Source: an uncultured Asticcacaulis sp.
GTDB lineage: Bacteria > Pseudomonadota > Alphaproteobacteria > Caulobacterales > Caulobacteraceae
Length of the DNA: 11,531 nucleotides
Direction of reading: 5' to 3'
Assembly: GCA_946480125.1 (NCBI GenBank)
Contig: CAMLIY010000087.1
Location: 1 to 11,531 of the forward strand
A program made the translations under genes and the position numbers. Under the pieces are notes generated by a model that worked only from the letters and a program-made list of their open reading frames with translations, searched no databases and had not been told where the DNA came from. Positions within the stretch are counted from its first letter, which is position 1, and the number at the start of each line of letters is the position of its first letter. This document shows positions 1 through 7,150 of this stretch, piece by piece.

Positions 1-32
1 CCGTCGCCAAAGCCCAATCCTTCTTTGCGTAA
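1..32 (+). CDS. sufS: 3' end of a probable sufS cysteine desulfurase (partial)
   Basis: Only the last codons are in the window. Reading from base 3 gives V-A-K-A-Q-S-F-F-A and a TAA at 30-32, and the sufT start follows 12 bases later. Alphaproteobacterial SUF operons commonly run sufS, then a DUF59 gene, then sufA, and an A/K-rich end finishing in -FF(A/S) suits a SufS C-terminus. The other two frames also reach stops close by, so the reading frame is chosen from context. The call is an inference from gene order and nine residues. Confidence 0.4.
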   Translation, partial: VAKAQSFFA

Positions 33-44
33 GTTGAGAGCATA

Positions 45-437
45 ATGACCGAAGCCGCTGAATCACAAGAGTCCTTGTTCAATCTGGACGATATGGGTGC
101 CAACCAGCCGTCTGCCCTGGCGCAGGATGAACTGACGCGCCTGACCGATGAATTGATCGCGGCCTTCAAGACGGTGTTCGATCCGGAAATCCCCGTCGAT
201 ATCTATGAACTGGGACTCATATATCGCGTCGATGTGTCGGATGACCGCGATGTGGTGGTGGATATGACCCTGACGGCGCCAGGCTGCCCCGTGGCTGGTG
301 AAATGCCTGGCTGGGTCAAGGAGGCCGTGCTGACCGTTAAAGGTGTGCGCGATTGCGACGTCAATCTGGTTTTCGATCCACCCTGGGAGTCATCCAAGAT
401 GAGCGACGAAGCCAAGCTGCAACTGAATATGTTTTGA
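45..437 (+). CDS. sufT: SUF system iron-sulfur assembly protein SufT (DUF59/MIP18 family)
   Basis: A 130-residue cytosolic protein of the DUF59/MIP18 family, which helps mature or deliver Fe-S clusters alongside the SUF scaffold. The family signature is plain: DPEIPVDIYELGLIY at about residues 46-60, TAPGCPVAGEMP at 78-88 with the conserved cysteine C81, and the closing DPPW at 111-114. A second cysteine, C104, lies in VRDCDV. Residues 1-30 are a variable, acidic, probably disordered extension typical of SufT proteins encoded in SUF operons. The ATG follows a purine-rich GAGAG about six bases upstream. The stop is two bases before the best sufA start, so the two are almost certainly co-transcribed and probably translationally coupled. 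The exact biochemical step of SufT is not settled for the family. Confidence 0.93.
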   Translation: MTEAAESQESLFNLDDMGANQPSALAQDELTRLTDELIAAFKTVFDPEIPVDIYELGLIYRVDVSDDRDVVVDMTLTAPGCPVAGEMPGWVKEAVLTVKGVRDCDVNLVFDPPWESSKMSDEAKLQLNMF

Positions 438-439
438 TC

Positions 440-826
440 ATGGACATGCAAATCGCACCCCGCCCGCGTCGCCCACGCCCAGCCGTCGTCTCCTTGACCG
501 AGGCCGCCGCGGCGCAGGTCAAGGCCATCATGGCTAAGGCTGACAAGCCCTATGCCGGCCTGCGCGTCGGCGTGAAGCAGGGCGGCTGCGCCGGCCAGGA
601 ATATGTACTTTCCTATGCCGATGAGATCGGACCGATCGATGAAGTCGTCACTGACAAGGGCGTAACCATCCTGATCGAGCCCAAGGCCGTGTTATATCTG
701 GTGGGCACGGTTATCGATTACGAGACGACCAAGCTAGCATCCAAATTCGTCTTTCAAAATCCGAACGAGACTGATGCCTGTGGCTGCGGCGAAAGCGTGA
801 CGATTATACCGGTGAAGCCTGACTGA
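440..826 (+). CDS. sufA: SufA, A-type Fe-S carrier (HesB/IscA family)
   Basis: A 128-residue A-type carrier that receives Fe-S clusters from the SufBCD scaffold and passes them to apo-proteins. The three cluster-binding cysteines are present: C50 in KQGGCAGQEYVL, and C114 and C116 in the C-terminal DACGCGES. The start is placed at the ATG at 440, two bases after the sufT stop. The open frame extends back to 353, but that would overlap sufT by 85 bases and add a non-family sequence; a second ATG at 446 is also possible. Residues 5-15 are Arg/Pro-rich (IAPRPRRPRPA), an extension before the conserved fold starts near VVSLTEAA. The 3' end overlaps the convergent gene on the other strand by 23 bases. 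Confidence 0.93.
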   Translation: MDMQIAPRPRRPRPAVVSLTEAAAAQVKAIMAKADKPYAGLRVGVKQGGCAGQEYVLSYADEIGPIDEVVTDKGVTILIEPKAVLYLVGTVIDYETTKLASKFVFQNPNETDACGCGESVTIIPVKPD

Positions 827-1208
827 CAGGCATGGCCATGAGCCAGTCCAGCGCATGGCGAAGATCGCTGAATGAGCGGATTTCCTGATTTGGAAATAGC
901 GGACTGTAGGTTGCGGGCCGCACACGGGTCAGCGCATCAGTGGTCAGTATGGCAACATAGTGCACAGAGTCGACTCCGCGTGTGAGTTCCTCCCAACAGG
1001 CCGCCATTCTTTCCAAATCCGGGAAGCTGATACTGGTCTCGCAAAAACGATAATCCATCAAACGCCGATAAAGCCAGGGGCGATCGATTAAGGCATAGGA
1101 GCTAATTATACGATCCGTATAATACTCACTGCTTTGTGCCCCCTTAAAACGCATGGTGATCAGCTTTTGGGTTTCATCAATGATCAACCTGAAAAATGCA
1201 TCGGTCAT
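804..1208 (-). CDS. SpoIIAA/STAS-like domain protein of unknown function
   Basis: A 134-residue soluble protein with no signal peptide or membrane segment. Its layout resembles the small STAS/SpoIIAA-like proteins common in alphaproteobacteria. An N-terminal strand region (FFRLIIDETQKLITMRFKG) is followed by a helix around residues 26-42. A central 'MDYRF' strand sits at 51-55 and a hydrophobic strand VHYVAILTT at 82-90. It ends in a closing RSFSDLRHALDWL at 111-123, much like the 'FxDLxxALxWL' ending of those proteins. No phosphorylatable serine or catalytic motif can be assigned with confidence. It is the last gene of a minus-strand series, 61 bases after plsC, and its stop codon lies inside the 3' end of sufA. 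The fold assignment is from pattern resemblance only. Confidence 0.7.
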   Translation of the reverse strand: MTDAFFRLIIDETQKLITMRFKGAQSSEYYTDRIISSYALIDRPWLYRRLMDYRFCETSISFPDLERMAACWEELTRGVDSVHYVAILTTDALTRVRPATYSPLFPNQEIRSFSDLRHALDWLMAMPVSQASPV

Positions 1209-1269
1209 GCCTTTGTTTCCCTATTGTCACATAAGTAAGCCACGGTATGACTGCTTTTTCGTTAATGAT

Positions 1270-2013
1270 TTAATCAGAGACCAGAACCGATGGTGTGTAA
1301 GGCGTGTCGGTCGCTTCGCTTATCAGTTCCTGCGAACGCAATTCAATACGACTGCACAAGATCCGCAGGAATTCATCCTTGGCCATGCCAGGCGCAATGG
1401 GCGGCAAAAATTCGAGTACCGCCGTGCCCGGTATTTTCTTGTAGTGCGTTCCCTGCCAGAATAAGCCCAGATTGGTGGCGACGGGCACCACTTGCATATT
1501 GAAATTGTTCATCATGTGCCAGACGCCAGAGCGATAACGCCTATAGGTGCCGGGTGCATTGAGATGGCCTTCCGGATAAATAAGGATGCTCCGGCCGTCC
1601 TTTGCCGCATCCGCGGAACGACTGGCCAGGTTTTTTCGAGCTTCAATGCCGCCGCAGTTATTGACAACGATAGCGCCAAGCTTTGAGAGCAGGGTACTCA
1701 TCAGCGGGAATTTTTCGAGATGATCACCGGTGACAAAGGCCAGGTCGTCGAATTGTGAATAGATGCAGAAGCCATCTCCCCAGCTATGATGCTTGCAAGC
1801 AAATATAACCGGCTGATCGGGAATGTTTTCACGCCCGCGTACGTCAAGTTTGATGCCCGCGAAGATGTGCATAGCCTGCACCATACGCTGTGTGTAGCGC
1901 CGAATAATCCACTTCACCGGCTTACGGCCTGGAAAAAGGGTCAGGATCAGCGCCATAAGACTATATGATACTGACAAAAACCAATAAGCGATGGCAAACA
2001 GAAAACTGCGCAT
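1270..2013 (-). CDS. plsC: 1-acyl-sn-glycerol-3-phosphate acyltransferase (PlsC/LPLAT family)
   Basis: A 247-residue membrane-bound acyltransferase expected to convert lysophosphatidic acid to phosphatidic acid in phospholipid synthesis. One hydrophobic segment (about residues 3-28) anchors the N-terminus. The catalytic HX4D motif is H75-HSWG-D80 within CKHHSWGDGF. The acceptor-binding motif is YPEGH at 146-150, where most relatives have PEGT(R). A later motif, VVPVATNLGLFW (175-186), matches the family's PVALNSGxxW block. Length is normal for PlsC. The start has GGGAGA about nine bases upstream. A promoter with a 13-bp palindrome lies just before it, suggesting separate control from the upstream diguanylate cyclase gene. 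A different acyl acceptor cannot be excluded, given the H in place of T in the PEG motif. Confidence 0.9.
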   Translation of the reverse strand: MRSFLFAIAYWFLSVSYSLMALILTLFPGRKPVKWIIRRYTQRMVQAMHIFAGIKLDVRGRENIPDQPVIFACKHHSWGDGFCIYSQFDDLAFVTGDHLEKFPLMSTLLSKLGAIVVNNCGGIEARKNLASRSADAAKDGRSILIYPEGHLNAPGTYRRYRSGVWHMMNNFNMQVVPVATNLGLFWQGTHYKKIPGTAVLEFLPPIAPGMAKDEFLRILCSRIELRSQELISEATDTPYTPSVLVSD

Positions 2014-2034
2014 GAGTGACTCTCTCCCAATGAC

Positions 2035-2062
2035 GCATTAGCTTGAACATTGTTCACATCAA
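2035..2062 (-). promoter_or_regulatory. Candidate plsC promoter with palindromic operator
   Basis: On the minus strand TTGATGT (2056-2062) and GCTAATGC (2035-2042) are 13 bp apart, close to the Caulobacter housekeeping promoter form. The spacer is nearly filled by TGAACA-T-TGTTCA (2044-2056), a perfect inverted repeat with one central base. A stronger -35 match, TTGACGT, lies at 2064-2070, but at 21 bp spacing. An operator in this place would let a dimeric repressor exclude RNA polymerase. The regulator is not identifiable from this window. Confidence 0.5.
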
Positions 2063-2087
2063 CACGTCAATGAAATTCTGAGAGACG

Positions 2088-3146
2088 TTAAGCGGCGTTG
2101 GAATCTACGCTTAGGGACTCTGCGACAGTAACCTTGTTGCGGCCACTATTTTTCGACATATAAAGCGCCTTATCAGCACGATCCAGCAGGTCGAAAGAAT
2201 CTTCCGCAAATTCACGCTGGGCAATCCCGGCCGAAATGGTGACAGTACCCAAATCTTCATTGGTCGAGCGGCGCTTGAGGACACGTGAAGCGATTTCACT
2301 GCGCGCTTCATTGAGCAGGCGTTCAACTGTCGTGCAGGTTTCGCCAGGGAAAAGCAGGCCGAATTCCTCTCCGCCGTACCGGGCCGCCAGACGCGGCGCG
2401 CGGCCTATGCGTGCCAGAACCGAGGCCACGTAACGCAGAACCTGATCACCCGTTTGATGCCCCCAGGTGTCATTAAAGCGTTTAAAGTGATCAATATCGA
2501 TAACAGCCAGTGTGAGCGGGCTCGAGACATCGTCGTTTTCACAATGGCGATCCAAGGCTTCATCAAATGACTTACGATTGGCCAGATTGGTCAGGGCGTC
2601 GGTCATGGCTTCCATGCGCACCTGATCCAGATGTTTGCGCAAGCGATTGACTTCACGTGAGGATTCAGTCAGGCGACCCTCAAGAAGAGAGTGATGATCA
2701 AGAACGGTCGTGGTGGCTTCGGTCAGGCTGTCAATCAGGCTTTTGAGGGCTACGGTCTCTACATCGCTCATAGACCGGCGAGCGCCTTCCAAGGTTTCAC
2801 CATAGACCTTTTGCGCCTGCTGGGCTTCGACAATGACTTCCGTAATAGAGGCCAGTTCCCGAGTCAGCTTAAGGCCGGCATCGCGCACTTCGTCATTCAA
2901 CTTCAGGCGGGTAATAAACTTGCTTGCCAGGCTTTCGGAAATATCTTCGGTAATGGTTTCGCCGGCCGCTATCAGGCGCTGAATCTCCTGAGCCAGAGCG
3001 CTATCCGGATCGCCTGCAACATATAGCCAGAGTTCATAGTTAAGGGGGGTAGGCCAAACGCCATGATCCTGCATCAGTCGCAAGGCTTCGCCAGCCAAGG
3101 CATAGGCGGCGGGACTTCTCACGCTGATTTCTATGTCGTTATTCAT
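2088..3146 (-). CDS. Diguanylate cyclase with GGEEF domain and degenerate I-site
   Basis: A 352-residue cytosolic protein expected to make c-di-GMP from two GTP. No membrane segment or signal peptide is seen. Residues 10-75 form a conserved N-terminal helical region (AGEALRLMQDHGVWPTPLNY) found in some Caulobacterales GGDEF proteins. Residues 80-180 look like a long helix or coiled coil. The GGDEF domain begins at DALTNLANR (183-191), has the IDIDHFKRFND block at 216-226, the catalytic GGEEF at 258-262, and ends with ALYMSKNSGRN. The RxxD inhibitory site expected before GGEEF reads R249-A-P-R252, so the aspartate is lost. The start is set at the ATG at 3146; the frame stays open to an ATG at 3221, but those 25 extra residues are Pro/Gly/charge-rich and unlike a domain. 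Confidence 0.9.
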   Translation of the reverse strand: MNNDIEISVRSPAAYALAGEALRLMQDHGVWPTPLNYELWLYVAGDPDSALAQEIQRLIAAGETITEDISESLASKFITRLKLNDEVRDAGLKLTRELASITEVIVEAQQAQKVYGETLEGARRSMSDVETVALKSLIDSLTEATTTVLDHHSLLEGRLTESSREVNRLRKHLDQVRMEAMTDALTNLANRKSFDEALDRHCENDDVSSPLTLAVIDIDHFKRFNDTWGHQTGDQVLRYVASVLARIGRAPRLAARYGGEEFGLLFPGETCTTVERLLNEARSEIASRVLKRRSTNEDLGTVTISAGIAQREFAEDSFDLLDRADKALYMSKNSGRNKVTVAESLSVDSNAA

Positions 3147-3277
3147 TCGATCTTCTGGCCCCCTCTCAGGAGTCTTCCCTGACGGTCTCGTACTGCCCGA
3201 TTCTTCGGGTAGCCAGCACACCTTAGACGAATTTCTCTGACAGGCGGTTAACGACGGCGCTTAAATCTTACCCAAGA

Positions 3278-4744
3278 TTAGTTTTTAAACTCGGTAGGAC
3301 GCATCAAAAAGGCTGGCATATGATCTCCAAAGGGTGTGTCGATCACAGGCTTGTCTTTTGATTTTTCTGATGTTTTGGCTTTGCGTTCTCCCCGGCGCGG
3401 TGTTTTTTCGGGTATAGGCGGCGCGGCTTCAGGCGCGGTAATTATTTCTGCGAATTTTGGCTTATTTTCCATTTTAATGGGTTCAGACGCAGCTGAATCC
3501 GGCCCCAAACGCTCCTTCGGCTTGTGATCACGCTCTGACCTACCTCTGGTTTTGCCTGATTCGCGGCGTGGTTGTCTCGACGTTTCACGCGGCGTATCGC
3601 TTAACGCCGAATAATCGACATCGAGTTCAAGGTTCGCTGGCTCTTTTTTGATGAGTTTGACGACCTTATCATAATTTTTTTCATCGTGTGGCGACAGTAA
3701 CAAATATGTCTCGCCGGTGCGCCCGGCGCGCCCCGTACGACCAATGCGGTGAACATAATCATCGGCATGTATGGGGGCATCGAAATTGAAAACATGGCCA
3801 ACAGCCGGAATATCGAGACCGCGGGCCGCGACATCGGAGGCCACCAGCAAGGTCAATTCGCCTTTACGAAATGCATCGAGCGTCTTCATACGCAGGGACT
3901 GATCGAGATCACCGTGGATGGGTGCAGCGTTGAAACCGTGCACGCTCAAGGATTTAGCGACAATATCGACATCAGTTTTGCGATTACAGAAAACAATACC
4001 GTTCTTGATATCCAAAGTTTTCAACAATGTACGTAAGGCAATACGTTTGGCCCGAACATCCTTGTGTGGCACGCGCAGAACATATTGAGTGATATTCTCA
4101 CCCGTTGTCGCCGGTCTCGAGACTTCAATACGCACCGGATTTTTCAGGAATGCCTCGGTCAGCCGGGTGATTTCCGGCGGCATGGTGGCTGAGAAAAACA
4201 ATGTCTGACGCGTTGGCGGGGTCAGTTTGAAGATGCGCTCGATATCGGGGATAAAGCCCATGTCAAGCATACGATCAGCCTCGTCGACCACCATCATGGT
4301 CACACCATTCAGCATCACTTTCGAGCGCTCGAACAGATCAAGCAGGCGGCCCGGCGTGGCGATCAGGACATCGACACCTTTGTCGAGCTTGGCAACCTGA
4401 TCGGCCATCGAAACACCCCCGATCAGCAAGGCCCAGTTGAGCTTGTGATATTTCGCATATTTCTCAAAAGCTTCAGCAACCTGATCGGCCAGTTCGCGGG
4501 TAGGCTCCAGCACAATGGCGCGTGGCATGCGGGCGCGGGATCGACCGGCAGCCAGTTTTTCGATCATGGGCAGGGTGAAGGCAGCCGTCTTTCCGGTGCC
4601 CGTCTGGGCGATGCCCAATACGTCCAGCCCGGTCATGGCAACCGGTATGGCCTGCTCCTGGATGGGGGTAGGGGTATCGTAGCCAGTTTCGGCTACGGCT
4701 TTGAGAACCTGTTCACTCAGGCCCAGATCGGAGAATTTCGTCAT
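3278..4744 (-). CDS. rhlE: RhlE-type DEAD-box ATP-dependent RNA helicase
   Basis: A 488-residue RNA helicase that unwinds short RNA duplexes in ribosome assembly or mRNA turnover. All core motifs are present in order: F4 and the Q motif TPTPIQEQAIP (24-34), motif I AQTGTGKT (46-53), Ia PTRELA (81-86), Ib TPGR (130-133), II DEAD (154-157), III SAT (185-187), IV IVFCNRK, V ARGLDIP (307-313) and VI HRIGRTGR (332-339). After residue 385 comes an Arg/Lys-rich, low-complexity tail, probably an RNA-binding region, closing with DHMPAFLMRP, an ending seen in related alphaproteobacterial helicases. The ATG at 4744 has AAAGAG about five bases upstream and matches the family start (MTKFSDLGL). An in-frame ATG at 4771 has a poor ribosome site. 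A structured region precedes the gene. Confidence 0.94.
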   Translation of the reverse strand: MTKFSDLGLSEQVLKAVAETGYDTPTPIQEQAIPVAMTGLDVLGIAQTGTGKTAAFTLPMIEKLAAGRSRARMPRAIVLEPTRELADQVAEAFEKYAKYHKLNWALLIGGVSMADQVAKLDKGVDVLIATPGRLLDLFERSKVMLNGVTMMVVDEADRMLDMGFIPDIERIFKLTPPTRQTLFFSATMPPEITRLTEAFLKNPVRIEVSRPATTGENITQYVLRVPHKDVRAKRIALRTLLKTLDIKNGIVFCNRKTDVDIVAKSLSVHGFNAAPIHGDLDQSLRMKTLDAFRKGELTLLVASDVAARGLDIPAVGHVFNFDAPIHADDYVHRIGRTGRAGRTGETYLLLSPHDEKNYDKVVKLIKKEPANLELDVDYSALSDTPRETSRQPRRESGKTRGRSERDHKPKERLGPDSAASEPIKMENKPKFAEIITAPEAAPPIPEKTPRRGERKAKTSEKSKDKPVIDTPFGDHMPAFLMRPTEFKN

Positions 4745-4804
4745 GACACTCTTTGATTGGAATGCACTCATATCCGGGCAAGCGATCTTACGGGGATAGG
4801 ATTG

Positions 4805-4909
4805 CGGCGCGCCGATCGTGGCGCAAATGAAGGGCGGCCGGTGTCTGTAAAGCTATCTTATGGCTTGCATGCAAACACGCATGCGCCGGTTTTTTCGACG
4901 CACGCGTGT
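4805..4909 (-). promoter_or_regulatory. Structured region upstream of rhlE (possible leader)
   Basis: The 178 bases between parE and rhlE contain several inverted repeats. The longest pairs 4875-4885 with 4899-4909 (11 positions, one A/C mismatch) around a 13-base loop. A 10-bp palindrome TTGCATGCAA adjoins it at 4865-4874. Nearer the gene, CGGCGCGCCG (4805-4814) is palindromic, and GCGCC at 4809-4813 can pair with GGCGC at 4820-4824. There is no T-run following on the minus strand, so this is not a typical parE terminator. It may be a folded 5' leader of rhlE. Confidence 0.4.
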
Positions 4910-4949
4910 CTGATAACAGAATTTGTAACAATTAACAGGCTTTTTTGCT

Positions 4950-7025
4950 CTAGACGTCGAGGTCCTGGGCAACGAATTCAGCATGGTCCTGAATATAGCG
5001 GAAGCGAAGTTCCGGTTTACGGCCCATCAGGGTCTCGACCAGATTTTCGACATCTTCTTCATCATGGGGCAGGGTGACCCGCGCGAGGGTCCTGGTCTTT
5101 GGATCCATCGTCGTTTCTTTGAGCTGGGCCGGCATCATTTCGCCCAGGCCTTTGAAGCGGCCAATCTCCGGTTTCTTACCTTTGAATTCCTTAGCCAGAA
5201 TTTCGGCGCGGTGTGCATCATCTTTGGCGTAGTGCGTAATCTTGCCGTGACTGATGCGATAAAGCGGCGGCATGGCCAGGAACAGATTTCCGTTTCGGAT
5301 CATGTTCGGCATGGTACGGTAGAAATAGGTGATGAGGAGGCTGGCAATGTGAGCGCCATCCACATCAGCATCCGTCATGATGATGATGCGCTCGTAACGG
5401 AGATCCTCTTCTTTGAATTTGGCACCGGGCTGTACGCCAAGCGCAAGCCCCAGATCGGACAATTCAACATTGGCGCGGGCTTTTTCACCTGTCGCCGAAG
5501 CCACGTTAAGTATCTTGCCACGCAGCGGCAGAATCGCCTGGGTATTGCGATTACGGCCCTGCTTGGCAGAGCCGCCGGCCGAATCGCCTTCGACGATGAA
5601 CAGTTCTGTGCCGATGGCGTCTTGGCGGGCGCAATCGGCCAGCTTGCCGGGCAGGCGCAGCTTGCGCGTGGCCGAGGCGCGGGCCACTTCCTTGTCCTTG
5701 CGGCGCTTCAGCCGTTCTTCGGCGCGCTCGACGATAAATTGCAGAATGCGGTCGGCCTGCTTCGGCGCCGATGTCAGCCAGTGGTCAAAGGGATCGGCCA
5801 GCGCTTTTTCCACCAGGCGCTGGGCATCGCTGGACGACAGACGGTCCTTGGTCTGCCCCTGAAATTCCGGATTGCGGATAAAGACAGATATGACGATACC
5901 GGCCTGTGCGGCGACATCTTCCGCCGTAATCAGGCCGCCGCGTTTATCACCGGTCATTTCGGCATACGCCTTTAATGAGCGGGTGAGGGCGGCACGCAGT
6001 CCGGCTTCGTGAGTGCCGCCGTCGGGCGTTGGAATGGTATTACAGTAGCTTTGGCAGAACCCGTCATGCTCACCGAAACCGGCGCCAGACCAGACAACGG
6101 CCCACTCGACCGCGCCGGCTTCCCCTTTGCGCTCAACGCGGCCGGAAAAAATATCCCCCAGGGTTTCGGTATCCTTGACGCGTTCAGCGAGATAGTCCGC
6201 CAAACCGTTCGGGAAGTAAAACTTGTCCTCGGCGGGCGTGTGATCATGGATTAATTCGGCCGCGCATTTCCAGAAAATTTGTACGCCCCGGAACAGATAG
6301 GCCTTGGCCTTGGCCATGCGATACAGGCGCGCCGGCTTAAAACGGGCTTCAGCGCCAAAGATTTCGGGATCGGGCAGGAACCGTTCGAGCGTACCCTTTT
6401 TCTTGGAAGGACCGACCTGCTCGACATCGGTCAATTTCAGACCTTTTGAGAAGCTTTGCCGCCACTCATAGCCGTCCCGCCAAACGGTAACTTCAAGTTT
6501 TTCGGACAGGGCGTTGACCACCGAAATACCAACGCCGTGCAGGCCACCGGATGTTTCATAGGCCTTGCCGGAAAACTTGCCGCCGGAATGAAGCATGGTC
6601 ATAACGACTTCGAGCGCCGATTTGCCGGGATATTTCGGATGGGGATCAACAGGAATGCCGCGCCCGTCATCGCGGACACTTAGATAACCCTCCTTATCCA
6701 GCTCGACCCAGATCGCCTTGGCGTGGCCGGCAACGGCTTCATCCATCGCGTTGTCAAGCACTTCGGCAAAAAGATGGTGTAACGCCTTTTCATCCGTGCC
6801 GCCAATATACATGCCGGGACGTTTACGGACAGGCTCAAGACCTTCCAGCACTTCGATACTAGAGGCGCCATACCCCGGATCAACCGTCACTGGCGCATGC
6901 GCTTTGGCGGGCTGTTGGGGCGCATGCGTATTTTTCGCGGGCATGCTGGCTGCCTCTGATGCAAGGGAGGAGGGCTTTTCAGGCTCATCCCCGAAAAGCG
7001 AGGATTGCGGAATATTTGACGTCAT
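4950..7025 (-). CDS. parE: DNA topoisomerase IV subunit B (ParE)
   Basis: The 691-residue ATPase subunit of topoisomerase IV, which with ParC decatenates sister chromosomes. The GHKL ATPase domain shows EVLDNAMDE (88-96), DDGRGIP (119-125) and GGLHGVGISVVNALS (160-174). The TOPRIM domain shows EGDSAGGSAKQGRNR (479-493) and the metal-binding DADVD (552-556). GrFKGLGEM at 622-630 is the usual C-terminal block. Length and the absence of the large TOPRIM insert of long GyrB proteins favour ParE, as does the ending HAEFVAQDLDV. Residues 1-50 are a Pro/Ala-rich, probably flexible leader. The ATG at 7025 lacks a clear ribosome site and GAATC abuts it. An in-frame ATG at 6944 (residue 28) has AGAGG eight bases upstream and could be the real start. 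Confidence 0.93.
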   Translation of the reverse strand: MTSNIPQSSLFGDEPEKPSSLASEAASMPAKNTHAPQQPAKAHAPVTVDPGYGASSIEVLEGLEPVRKRPGMYIGGTDEKALHHLFAEVLDNAMDEAVAGHAKAIWVELDKEGYLSVRDDGRGIPVDPHPKYPGKSALEVVMTMLHSGGKFSGKAYETSGGLHGVGISVVNALSEKLEVTVWRDGYEWRQSFSKGLKLTDVEQVGPSKKKGTLERFLPDPEIFGAEARFKPARLYRMAKAKAYLFRGVQIFWKCAAELIHDHTPAEDKFYFPNGLADYLAERVKDTETLGDIFSGRVERKGEAGAVEWAVVWSGAGFGEHDGFCQSYCNTIPTPDGGTHEAGLRAALTRSLKAYAEMTGDKRGGLITAEDVAAQAGIVISVFIRNPEFQGQTKDRLSSSDAQRLVEKALADPFDHWLTSAPKQADRILQFIVERAEERLKRRKDKEVARASATRKLRLPGKLADCARQDAIGTELFIVEGDSAGGSAKQGRNRNTQAILPLRGKILNVASATGEKARANVELSDLGLALGVQPGAKFKEEDLRYERIIIMTDADVDGAHIASLLITYFYRTMPNMIRNGNLFLAMPPLYRISHGKITHYAKDDAHRAEILAKEFKGKKPEIGRFKGLGEMMPAQLKETTMDPKTRTLARVTLPHDEEDVENLVETLMGRKPELRFRYIQDHAEFVAQDLDV

Positions 7026-7046
7026 GATTCTAACATGGAGTGATTC
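7026..7046. promoter_or_regulatory. Pair of GANTC sites before parE
   Basis: GATTC occurs at 7026-7030, touching the annotated parE start codon, and again at 7042-7046. GANTC is the target of the CcrM methyltransferase in Caulobacterales, where promoter sites can tie transcription to the passage of the replication fork. The sequence shows only the sites; methylation control of parE is an inference. Confidence 0.4.
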
Positions 7047-7080
7047 GTCTCACATCCATAAAGAGGCAATAAGCAACCCA

Positions 7081-7116
7081 CAACAAAAAAGGCCGCGAAC
7101 CCGAAGGTTCACGGCC
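7081..7116 (-). terminator. Intrinsic terminator after porin 1
   Basis: On the minus strand GGCCG-T-GAACC, loop TTCG, GGTTC-G-CGGCC forms an 11-position stem with one mismatch (7091-7116), followed directly by six T residues (7085-7090). It lies 35 bases past the porin stop and before parE, so parE needs a promoter in the roughly 55 bases that remain or depends on read-through. Confidence 0.88.
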
Positions 7117-7150
7117 AGCTGTTTCTTTGCCCTTGGTCAGGCTTAGAATT

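Noticed and set aside
3248..3264. TTAA-N9-TTAA upstream of the GGDEF gene, considered as a CtrA site
   Set aside because: CtrA sites need seven bases between the TTAA elements; the spacing here is nine.
3147..3277. Leader of the GGDEF gene, considered for a c-di-GMP riboswitch
   Set aside because: Only short 5-bp hairpins are seen (CCCGA-TTCT-TCGGG and TCAGG...CCTGA); no riboswitch core sequence was recognised.
3264..3279. AATCTT-ACCC-AAGATT at the rhlE stop, considered as a terminator
   Set aside because: The stem is only six AT-rich pairs and overlaps the stop codon; no T-run follows on the minus strand.
4983..5975. A 330-codon open frame on the plus strand opposite parE, and other long plus-strand frames opposite rhlE, amtB and the porins
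   Set aside because: They lie opposite genes with unmistakable protein families, show no family motifs and have no ribosome sites; they are by-products of codon bias.
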